DNA of 64,000 nucleotides from Amycolatopsis jiangsuensis. GTDB taxonomy: Bacteria > Actinomycetota > Actinomycetes > Mycobacteriales > Pseudonocardiaceae. Below are positions 57,654 to 64,000 of the stretch, one piece after another; positions within the stretch are counted from its first letter, which is position 1; each line of letters opens with the position of its first letter. The notes beneath the pieces were generated by a model. The model searched no databases. It had not been told where the DNA came from and was given only the letters and a program-made list of their open reading frames with translations. The DNA lies in the NCBI RefSeq assembly GCF_014204865.1, contig NZ_JACHMG010000001.1, forward strand, positions 6,970,501-7,034,500, given 5' to 3'. The position numbers and the translations under genes are program-made.

Positions 57654-58081
57654 TGCCGGAGCCGACGTTGCGCATCGTGCGCGGGAACCCGGACGACGTG
57701 GAGACGGCCGCGCTGGTGGCGGTGCTTTCGGCGCTGGGTTTTCCGGGTGGAGTGGGTGCCGGTACTGCTGCCGGTGTGGCCGGTGCTGTCGGAGCGGTGG
57801 GTGTTGGCAGTGCGGTGGGTGTTGCTGGTGGGGTGCGTGCTGTCGGTGCCGCGGGTGTTGGCGGTCGAATGGGCGCCGGCGATTCGGTGGGTGTTGGCGG
57901 TTCGGTGGGGTTTGGCGGTCTGATGGGCGCCGGCGGTGCGGCGAGTGCTGGCGGTGCGGCGGGTGCTGGCGGTGCGGCGGGTGCTTCGGGTGCCGGGGCG
58001 GCGTCGGTGCCCGAGGTGAGCGTGCCACGGCCGCGACGGCCGGTTTTCGTTCCGGCGACCAGTTGGCGGACGGCTCGCTGA
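57653..58081 (+). CDS. accE: Acyl-CoA carboxylase epsilon subunit with Gly/Ala/Val-rich insert
   Basis: The ATG overlaps the beta-subunit stop as TGATG. Residues 1-30 (MPEPTLRIVRGNPDDVETAALVAVLSALG) and the last 25 (RPRRPVFVPATSWRTAR) are standard epsilon-subunit ends. The 88 or so residues between are Gly/Ala/Val repeats. Typical AccE proteins are 60-80 residues; this one is 142. Epsilon binds and stabilises the carboxylase beta hexamer through its start. The symbol rests on position and termini. Confidence 0.8.
   Translation: MPEPTLRIVRGNPDDVETAALVAVLSALGFPGGVGAGTAAGVAGAVGAVGVGSAVGVAGGVRAVGAAGVGGRMGAGDSVGVGGSVGFGGLMGAGGAASAGGAAGAGGAAGASGAGAASVPEVSVPRPRRPVFVPATSWRTAR
57743..58006. repeat. 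In-frame low-complexity block inside accE
   Basis: GGTGTTGGCGGT/GCGGGTGCTGGC-like units of 9 to 15 bp repeat irregularly without breaking the frame. Third positions include many T bases, unlike the rest of the gene. Confidence 0.75.
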
Positions 58082-58482
58082 CGTTGTGGCGGATAGCCGC
58101 GCGCATACCGGGTGATTCCCGGGTGGGCGCGGCTTTTTGCGGTACCGGTCGGGTTGCTCGACGTGGCTGGCGCACCGGGGCTGACACCGAGAATGGCGCA
58201 GAGTGCCCGAGGTGAGTCCTGCGGTGGTGCGGGGAAGTGGCGGGTGAGTGGTGCTTTTCGCAGCGGCGGCTTGGGCGCCGTGAGCCCGAGAGCGGCTGAA
58301 TGGGCGCGGTGAGTCCGGGAACGACGGGGTCGTGGAGTGGTGAGTTCGTCGTTGTGTCGGTTGGGGAGTGATGGGTTTGGGGTGGGGCTTGGTGTGTGGT
58401 GCGCTCTGGGGTGGCGGGTCGTGAACTGGTGAGTTCGCCGTTGCGTCGGCTGAGAAGTGATGAGTTCGGGAGTGGGCTCGGC

Positions 58483-58689
58483 GAGTGGTGCATGGGGGAG
58501 TGGCGGGTCGCGGATCGGTGGGCGGGGGATGGTGAGCGGGGCGGGTTTGGTGAGTGGTGCATGGGGGAGTGGCGGGTCGCGGATCGGTGGGCGGGGGATG
58601 GTGAGCGGGGCGGGTTTGGTGAGTGGTGCATGGGGGAGTGGCGGGTCGCGGAGCGGTGGGCGGGGGACGGTGAGTCCGCCGGTGCGGTC
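58483..58689. repeat. 69-bp tandem repeat, three copies
   Basis: Copies begin at 58483, 58552 and 58621, each starting GAGTGGTGCATGGGGGAG. The first two are nearly identical; the third diverges at its right end. Confidence 0.92.
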
Positions 58690-58880
58690 GAGAAGTGGTG
58701 AGTTCGCCGGTGCGGTCGAGAAGTGGTGAGCTCGCCGTTGTGTCGGCTGGGAGGTGATGAGTCTGGAGTGGGATTGGCCTGCGTTGCCTTCTGGATTGGT
58801 GAATTGCGGGACGGCAGGTGCGGGGTGGCGAGTTCGGGAGCCCGCGGGCTGGTGAGGTCGGGAGGGGCCTCGGCGAACGG

Positions 58881-59090
58881 TGTGTCGGGCGGCGGTGGGT
58901 TGAGGAGTGGTGTGTCGGGCGGCGGTGGGTTGAGGAGTGGTGTGTCGGGCGGCGGTGGGTTGAGGAGTGGTGTGTCGGGCGGCGGTGGGTTGAGGAGTGG
59001 TGTGTCGGGCGGCGGTGGGTTGAGGAGTGGTGTGTCGGGCGGCGGTGGGTTGAGGAGTGGTGTGTCGGGCGGCGGTGGGTCAGCGAGTGG
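58881..59090. repeat. 30-bp tandem repeat, seven copies
   Basis: The unit TGTGTCGGGCGGCGGTGGG-TTGAGGAGTGG is repeated every 30 bp from 58881. Six copies are essentially perfect and the seventh (59061) diverges after its first 20 bp. There are no unique spacers, so this is a minisatellite, not CRISPR. Confidence 0.95.
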
Positions 59091-59353
59091 TGAGTCGGAC
59101 ACCAGCGGGTCAGCGAGTGGTGAGTCCGTCAGCTGGTCCGGAGAGGACGGTCGCTGCTCCAGCGAAGTCCGGAGCGAGCGGCGCGTCCGGACCGACCGTC
59201 TTCGGTGCCGGGTAGCACCCGTGCATCGATCGGACCACAGGCACAGCAGGGAAAACAGACTGTCCACAAGAGACTCGGCAAGAACGGCGGTAGTGCGCAT
59301 GAACCCAAGCTACCGCGCCCCCTCGAACATGTGCACGGTATCGATCCGGTGAT

Positions 59354-60007
59354 TCACGCGCGTACGGCTGTGCGGTCCAGGTAGGTGAGTACGGCGCGGA
59401 TGCGGCGGTTCTCGTCGCGGCTGGCTTCCAGGCCCAGTTTCGCGAAGATGTTGCTGATGTGGTTTTCGACCGCTCCCTGGGTGATCACCAGTGCCTTCGC
59501 GATCGCGGCGTTGGACAGGCCCTGGGCCATCCGGGACAGGACCTCCGTCTCGCGGGCGGTGAGGCTGTCCAGCGGATCGCGGCTGCGGGACAGCATCTGG
59601 GCCACCACGTCCGGGTCGATCGCCGACCCGCCGCCGGCCACGCGGCGGACCGCTTCCAGGAAATCTGCCACGTCGGCGACTCGTTCCTTCAGCAGATAAC
59701 CCACTCCGGAGGTGCCTTCGGCGATCAGGTCCACCGCGTAACTGCCCTCCACGTACTGCGACACCACGAGCACCGGCAGCCCGGGAATCTCCTTGCGGGC
59801 GGCCAGCGCGGCCCGCAGTCCCTCGTCGGTGAAGGTGGGTGGCATCCGGACGTCGGCGATGACCAGGTCCGGTCGGTGTTCGCGGATGGCGCCGAGCAGC
59901 TCGTCGCCGTTGTCGACGGCGGCGGCGGTTTCGATGCCGACATCGGCCAGCAGGCTCCGCACCCCGGCACGCAGGAGCACGGAGTCCTCGGCGATCACCA
60001 CACGCAT
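59354..60007 (-). CDS. NarL/LuxR-family response regulator
   Basis: ATG 60007 is chosen over 60031 because GGAGG lies 7 nt upstream. The 217-residue protein has a receiver domain (MRVVIAEDSVLLRAG, phosphoacceptor Asp in LVIADVRMPP, Lys in YLLKERV) and a LuxR DNA-binding domain (LTARETEVLSRMAQGLSNAAIAKALVITQGAVENHISNIFAKLGL). It is the partner of the histidine kinase encoded just upstream and probably controls neighbouring biosynthetic genes. Confidence 0.92.
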   Translation of the reverse strand: MRVVIAEDSVLLRAGVRSLLADVGIETAAAVDNGDELLGAIREHRPDLVIADVRMPPTFTDEGLRAALAARKEIPGLPVLVVSQYVEGSYAVDLIAEGTSGVGYLLKERVADVADFLEAVRRVAGGGSAIDPDVVAQMLSRSRDPLDSLTARETEVLSRMAQGLSNAAIAKALVITQGAVENHISNIFAKLGLEASRDENRRIRAVLTYLDRTAVRA

Positions 60008-60027
60008 GGTCGGGCCTCCACAGTCAG

Positions 60028-61146
60028 TCACCAGCGGACAGGAAGATCGGCACGCACGACGGTCGGCCCGCCGGCGGGGCTGACGACGGTCAGCACGCCA
60101 TCGATCGTGGCGGCGCGGTCGGCCAGCCCGGCCAGGCCGCCGCCGGGCCGCACCGAGGCGCCGCCGTGACCGTTGTCCATGATTTCCACGACGACGGTGT
60201 CGTCATCGCGGGTCACGTGCACCGACGCGCGGTCGGCGCCGGCGTGCTTGGTCACGTTGGTGAGGGTTTCGCTCACGATGAAATAAGTCGTGGTCTCGAC
60301 GGGTGCCGGCGGCCGCGGTTCCACGGTAACCTCGACCTCGACGGGGATGGGCATGCGAGCGGTCAACGACGAAAGCGCGGCGTCGAGGCCGCGATCCTGC
60401 AGCACGGGTGGGTAGATGCCGCGGGCCAGGTCGCGGAGTTCGGACACGGCCAGCTTGGCGTCCGCGTGCGCGGCGCCGATCAGGTCGCGCACCGCGGAAG
60501 CGTCGTCGTTGTCGAGTTTCAGCTGTGCCCGGCCGAGACTCATCGCCACGGCCACCAGCCGTTGCTGGGCCCCGTCGTGCAGGTCCCGTTCGATCCGCCG
60601 GCGCTCGGCCTCCACGGCGTCGACGCCGCGGGCGCGCGAGTCCTGCAGCTGCTGGGTACGTGCCTCCAGCTGCGAGGTGCGGTCCGGCCCGAGGAACGAC
60701 GCCGCGAGCGCGGCGTGCATCGTCCCGATCCGCGGTGCCACGAAGATGCCGAACGGGGGCACCGCGATCGACACCACCCCGGCCACGAATTCCACGATCC
60801 CCAACGGAAAGGCGATCAGCACGAACGTCAGCGCCCGCCAGGTCGCCCGGTCGAGCAGCCGTGCCTGCCACAGCGCCAGCAGCCCGGGGCCGTGCGGGCG
60901 GCGCAGGACCGGTTCGGCGATGCCGGCCTGCAGCATCGTCCGTACCCACCGCCGTTCGAACGAGGCGAAAGTATAGGTAAGCGACGTCGAGACGAGCAGG
61001 ATCGGAATGCCGATCCACAGCATGGTGGTGCCGAGCCCCACGAGCAGGGTGATCAGCACGACGAGGAACGCGGCCAGCCGGATCGGGAAACTCAGCACGA
61101 GGAACCCGATCGCGCGGATCGCGGGCGGCCGCGGGGTCACCGGCAT
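60028..61146 (-). CDS. Sensor histidine kinase, NarL-partner type
   Basis: A 372-residue kinase with four predicted helices in two pairs within the first 160 residues. The HisKA_3 dimerisation box holds His in RRRIERDLHDGAQQRLVAVAMSLG. The ATPase part has TLTNVTKHAGADRASV, DNGHGGASVRPGGGLAGLADR and a truncated G2 box. ATG 61146 lies 10 bp inside the glycosyltransferase end. It senses an unknown membrane signal and phosphorylates the regulator. Confidence 0.91.
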   Translation of the reverse strand: MPVTPRPPAIRAIGFLVLSFPIRLAAFLVVLITLLVGLGTTMLWIGIPILLVSTSLTYTFASFERRWVRTMLQAGIAEPVLRRPHGPGLLALWQARLLDRATWRALTFVLIAFPLGIVEFVAGVVSIAVPPFGIFVAPRIGTMHAALAASFLGPDRTSQLEARTQQLQDSRARGVDAVEAERRRIERDLHDGAQQRLVAVAMSLGRAQLKLDNDDASAVRDLIGAAHADAKLAVSELRDLARGIYPPVLQDRGLDAALSSLTARMPIPVEVEVTVEPRPPAPVETTTYFIVSETLTNVTKHAGADRASVHVTRDDDTVVVEIMDNGHGGASVRPGGGLAGLADRAATIDGVLTVVSPAGGPTVVRADLPVRW

Positions 61147-62399
61147 CCCGCGATCCGTTCCAGTTCCGGCACCAGATCGTCCAGTGCCGGGGTGGCCAGC
61201 ATCTCGTCCCGCACCTCGAGTGCGCAGTCCCGGAACGAGGGTTCCTCGATCAGCCGGCGCACGCCCTCGCGTACGCCGGCCGGCGTCACGTCCTCCAGGT
61301 CCAGCAGCAACCCGTTGCCCCGCTTGACCTGCGCCACCGCGGAGCCGCGTTCGCTCCACGTGGTACCCGGGATGACCAGCTGCGGCACACCGTTCACCAC
61401 GGCGTTGCCGATGGTCGCGCCGCCGCCCTGGTGCACGATCGCCGAACACGACGCGAGAAGTTCGTTCATCGGCACGAAATCGACCGCGCGCACGTTGCCG
61501 GGGATCGCGCCCACCGTGGCCAGCTGGCCCGCGTTGAGCGTCGCGACCACTTCGATGTCGAGTTCGGCCAGTCCCTCGAGCAGGTCGCCCACCGACGTCT
61601 CCTCGACGCCCAGCACCTGCCGGTTGGAGATCCCGAGCGTGAGCAGCACCCGGGGCCGCGGCGGCGGCCGCAGCACCCAGTCCGGGATCGCCATCGGCTT
61701 GTTGAGCGGGACGAACCGGGCCGGCAGGTAGTCCACGTCCACGCCGTCGTACCGCAGGTACGACGGATGGCAGTCGATCGTCTTCACGCCGTAACGCAAG
61801 GCCTCGTCGTAGTCCGCGCCGAACCGGCCGACCGCGGAGGACATCCACGTCACGAACGGGTCCGCCGCGTCGTCCTCGGAGCGGCTCGCCCGCAGGTCCC
61901 GGTACTGCGCGCCGATTCGCGCGGTCTGGTCGGCCGCGTACATCATCCGCACGTGCGGTACGCCGATCGCCTGCGCGACGATCGGGGCCGCGTAGATCAT
62001 CGGATCCCACACGACGAGGTCGGGCTGCCAGTGCCGGGCGAAGCGGACGAGTTCGTCGAGCAGCACGTCCGGGGTGGTCCAGCGGAACACCTCGACCCAG
62101 TGCTCGTACACCGTGCGCACGTACTCCTCGGTGTAGCGCTCCGGGCGGCTCTCCGAGATCCGGAAGTCGCCCTGCATCGCGTTGTCGCCGTCCACCTGCA
62201 GCTGCCGGTGACGGGCGATGTCGAGCTCCGGCCCGAACCACATGGCGTCGAGCCCGGTCTCGGCGAACGAGGCGACCTCGCGCGGATTGCGCTGACCGGC
62301 GAAGCGCACCTCGTGCCCCGCCGCGGCCAGGGCCCAGCCGACCGGGGCCATGCTGTAGACGTGCGTCCTCGTCGGGAAGACCATCAGCATCACACGCAT
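61137..62399 (-). CDS. Macrolide-type glycosyltransferase (GT1 family)
   Basis: The 420-residue protein starts MRVMLMVFPTRTHVYSMAPVGWALAAAGHEVRFAGQ, typical of GT-B antibiotic glycosyltransferases. It has DLVVWDPMIYAAPIVAQAIGVPHVRMM and the nucleotide-sugar motif CSAIVHQGGGATIGNAVVNGVPQLVIP (HQGG in place of HHGG). It resembles EryCIII/DesVII and VinC, which move deoxysugars onto macrolide or macrolactam cores. No auxiliary P450-like partner is seen. It is transcribed with the two-component system and is divergent from the peptidase-acyltransferase pair. Confidence 0.9.
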   Translation of the reverse strand: MRVMLMVFPTRTHVYSMAPVGWALAAAGHEVRFAGQRNPREVASFAETGLDAMWFGPELDIARHRQLQVDGDNAMQGDFRISESRPERYTEEYVRTVYEHWVEVFRWTTPDVLLDELVRFARHWQPDLVVWDPMIYAAPIVAQAIGVPHVRMMYAADQTARIGAQYRDLRASRSEDDAADPFVTWMSSAVGRFGADYDEALRYGVKTIDCHPSYLRYDGVDVDYLPARFVPLNKPMAIPDWVLRPPPRPRVLLTLGISNRQVLGVEETSVGDLLEGLAELDIEVVATLNAGQLATVGAIPGNVRAVDFVPMNELLASCSAIVHQGGGATIGNAVVNGVPQLVIPGTTWSERGSAVAQVKRGNGLLLDLEDVTPAGVREGVRRLIEEPSFRDCALEVRDEMLATPALDDLVPELERIAGCR

Positions 62400-62481
62400 C
62401 GCGGCTCTCCGGGGTTTTCGTTCGGGCGACAGGGAAGACGGTAGGGCCGCGGGCCCACGGCGCCGACCCGGAAAGACGCGG

Positions 62482-62545
62482 TTAGGGGTCGCCGCCGCCG
62501 GGGCGCGCGGAGTGGTTCAGGCCCGCTTTAGATCCCCCTTAGGGG
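62482..62545. promoter_or_regulatory. Candidate regulator sites between glycosyltransferase and peptidase genes
   Basis: TTAGGGG occurs at 62482-62488. A fuller palindrome CCCCTTAGGGG lies at 62535-62545, within the 230-bp divergent region. The co-located two-component regulator or a cluster regulator could bind here. No clear -35/-10 pair was found. Confidence 0.4.
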
Positions 62546-62629
62546 CTGGTCGCGGCGTGGCCGCGGCGGATAGACAGGTAACCGGTCCGGAATGGAAACC
62601 GGACGCGGAAGACGAACGAGGTGATGAGC

Positions 62630-63565
62630 ATGGCCGTGGCACCCACCGCGAAGGGCTGGGTCCCGTTCGGCGAGTACCGCACGTGGTACCGGGTCACCGG
62701 AGTGCTCGGGGGCGCGCTGCCCGCCGTGGTCGTGGTGCACGGCGGTCCGGGCAGCACCCACGACTACCTGCTGGGCCTGAGTGACCTGGCCCGGCACGGT
62801 TTCCCGGTGGTCCACTACGACCAGCTCGGCAGTGGTGGTTCGACCCGTCTGCCGGACGCCGGCGCGGAGTTCTGGACGCCGGAGCTGTTCGCCGACGAGC
62901 TGGACAACCTCGTGTACCGGCTGGGTATAGAGGACAACTACGTCCTGTATGGACAGTCCTGGGGCGGGCTGGTGGTGGCCCGGCACGCAGCGGCGCGCCC
63001 GGACGGGTTGCGTGGTCTCGTGATCGCCAACTCGCCGGCCTCCTACGAGCTGTGGCGCAGCGAGATGGACGTGCTGCGTGCACAGCTGCCGCCCGGTGTC
63101 GACGAGGGGCTGCGTGCGCACGAGGCCGCGGGCACGACCGGCAGCCAGGAGTACTTCGACCTGATGCGGGTGTTCTACGACCGGCACGTGTGCCGGGTGC
63201 TGCCCTGGCCTGCCGACTACCTCGCGTCGTTCATGGAAATGGCCGACGACAACACGGTCTACTCGGTGATGAACGGCCCGAGCGAGTTCACCGTCACCGG
63301 CACGCTCAACAACTACTCGGTGATCGACCGCCTCGAGGACATCGAGGTGCCGACCCTGCTCATCTCCGGTGCGCACGACGAGGCCACCCCGGCCACCGTG
63401 CAGCCGTACCACGACCACATCCACGATGTGCGCTGGGAAATCCTTCCGGAGTCCAGTCACGTCCCGCATCTCGAGGAACCCGAACGGTTCCACGAGGTCC
63501 TGCTGGGTTTCCTGCGGGACGTCCACCCCCTCCCCGCCGAAAGCGAGGTCGCCAGTCATGGCTGA
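62630..63565 (+). CDS. Prolyl-aminopeptidase-like hydrolase (VinJ-type)
   Basis: ATG 62630 is preceded by GAGGTGA at the right distance. The 311-residue S33-type hydrolase has the oxyanion motif VVHGGPGSTHDYLL (36-49), nucleophile Ser110 in GQSWGG, Asp in ISGAHDEATP and His in SSHVPHLEEPE. In vicenistatin-type macrolactam pathways VinJ is such an enzyme; it removes a protecting aminoacyl group from the finished polyketide before ring closure. Overlap with an acyltransferase-like gene supports that role over general peptide breakdown. Confidence 0.82.
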   Translation: MAVAPTAKGWVPFGEYRTWYRVTGVLGGALPAVVVVHGGPGSTHDYLLGLSDLARHGFPVVHYDQLGSGGSTRLPDAGAEFWTPELFADELDNLVYRLGIEDNYVLYGQSWGGLVVARHAAARPDGLRGLVIANSPASYELWRSEMDVLRAQLPPGVDEGLRAHEAAGTTGSQEYFDLMRVFYDRHVCRVLPWPADYLASFMEMADDNTVYSVMNGPSEFTVTGTLNNYSVIDRLEDIEVPTLLISGAHDEATPATVQPYHDHIHDVRWEILPESSHVPHLEEPERFHEVLLGFLRDVHPLPAESEVASHG

Positions 63566-64000
63566 GGAAAGCCGGTCCGGTTCGGCGGTCGTGTTCCCCG
63601 GCATGAGCCCGTGCCGGTTCGCCGATTTCGGCAAGTTCCTGCTGATCAACCCGTTCGCGCGGAGGCTGATCAAGGAGGCGGACGCGCGGCTGGGCTATTC
63701 GCTGGTCGACCGTTTCCGCGAAACCGAGGGCGACTACTCCGAGTACGCCCAGGTCGGGTTCATGCTCACCTGCGTCGCGCTGGCCGAATGGGCCGAGCAG
63801 GAGTACGGGATGAGCCCGGACTACTGCACCGGCCCGAGTTTCGGCGAGAAGCCGGCCAGCGTGTACGCCGGATCGCTCACCTTCCCGGACGCGGTGTGGA
63901 TGACCGCGGAGCTCGCGCGCTGCCTCGACGAGTTCTTCGCCACCGAGTACACCGACGTGGTCACGCACTCGTTCGTCCGCACCCCGGAAGAGAAGCTGCG
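63558..64000 (+). CDS. Malonyltransferase-like acyltransferase (VinK-type), cut by right edge
   Basis: The ATG overlaps the peptidase stop by 8 bp (63558-63565). The 147 visible residues follow FabD/AT folds: VVFPGMSPC at 11-19, AQVGFMLTCVALAEWAEQEYG, and the nucleophile elbow GPSFGE with Ser94 (the usual motif is GHSxGE). His is replaced by Pro in that motif, hinting at an unusual substrate. In vicenistatin biosynthesis VinK moves a dipeptidyl starter onto the polyketide synthase. The rest lies outside the window. Confidence 0.8.
   Translation, partial: MAEESRSGSAVVFPGMSPCRFADFGKFLLINPFARRLIKEADARLGYSLVDRFRETEGDYSEYAQVGFMLTCVALAEWAEQEYGMSPDYCTGPSFGEKPASVYAGSLTFPDAVWMTAELARCLDEFFATEYTDVVTHSFVRTPEEKL

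Larger units (their letters stand above)
58082..59353. other. Repeat-filled intergenic region of about 1.27 kb
   Basis: No gene is supported. A roughly 45-bp motif (GTGAGTTCGCCGTTGTGTCGG core) appears near 58336, 58428 and 58727. The 69-bp and 30-bp arrays listed separately fill most of the rest. Both strands are open over long distances because the unit lengths are multiples of three. The last 150 bp, next to the response regulator end, looks unique. Confidence 0.7.

Noticed and set aside
58881..59090. 30-bp repeat array as a CRISPR
   Set aside because: Copies are directly adjacent with no unique spacers, and there are no cas genes.
55905..59300. Very long minus-strand open frame (about 1131 codons), Pro-rich
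   Set aside because: It is antisense to the thioesterase-free part of the carboxylase genes and runs through the minisatellites; composition is that of a shadow frame and repeats.
1..64000. tRNA, rRNA, transposase, integrase or attachment sites
   Set aside because: I looked for TTCGA-loop contexts, rRNA-like stretches and mobile-element motifs and found none that hold up.

Overview
The window is one contiguous piece of a high-GC actinomycete chromosome. Three signs point to the Pseudonocardiaceae, most likely Amycolatopsis or a close relative. Coding third positions are almost all G or C, GTG starts and leaderless promoters are frequent, and the gene set is typical: bkd genes, EspG, an Rv1733c-like protein, a MAB_1171c-like protein, AccD/AccE and an AdaA-AlkA fusion. 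The palindrome TCCACTGTGGA also recurs. I saw no rRNA, tRNA, CRISPR array, transposase or phage gene.

Layout. 1-0.9 kb: a metallo-beta-lactamase-fold gene cut by the left edge. 1.4-10.3 kb: a five-gene oligopeptide-type importer operon ending in a ROK sugar kinase, divergent from a ROK repressor and an M81 (MlrC-like) peptidase. 10.3-19.7 kb: a fused ArsR-SRPBCC regulator, an orphan EspG, a repeat-filled gap, a short Rho paralogue, a frameshifted acetyltransferase, a YbjN-like protein, a secreted peptidase, a flavin monooxygenase and a MerR-thioredoxin pair. 19.7-26.6 kb: two membrane proteins (one MAB_1171c-like), a 1166-residue ketosynthase-ACP-oxoamine synthase protein, an ImmA/IrrE metalloprotease and an XRE regulator. 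This is the best candidate in the window for an undescribed system. 27-35 kb: Rv1733c-like and unknown proteins, a class V aminotransferase, peptide deformylase, a zinc alcohol dehydrogenase, an alkylation-repair set (Ogt, AdaA-AlkA) coupled to a VanZ-RDD membrane protein, and a broken gene. 35.6-44.8 kb: an HtrA-like protease, a hydrolase, an FGGY kinase, a methyltransferase preceded by a fragment of a relative, a TetR-monooxygenase pair, and a MocR regulator divergent from an AhpD-like gene. 44.8-48.8 kb: a branched-chain 2-oxoacid dehydrogenase operon with a divergent Lrp regulator. 48.8-55.1 kb: small metabolic and regulatory genes.

From about 55.3 kb to the right edge the genes look like the start of a polyketide cluster. 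There is a type II thioesterase, an acyl-CoA carboxylase beta/epsilon pair, and a glycosyltransferase-histidine kinase-response regulator operon. Divergent from that operon lies a prolyl-aminopeptidase-like protein overlapping a malonyltransferase-like protein. The last two resemble the VinJ/VinK pair of beta-amino-acid-primed macrolactam pathways, so a macrolactam assembly line may continue past the edge.

A second theme is tandem repetition. Minisatellites with periods of 5, 15, 21, 22, 24, 30 and 69 bp fill many gaps. Low-complexity blocks have also grown in frame inside otherwise ordinary genes (a VOC protein, AccE, a DUF2269-like protein and perhaps EspG).
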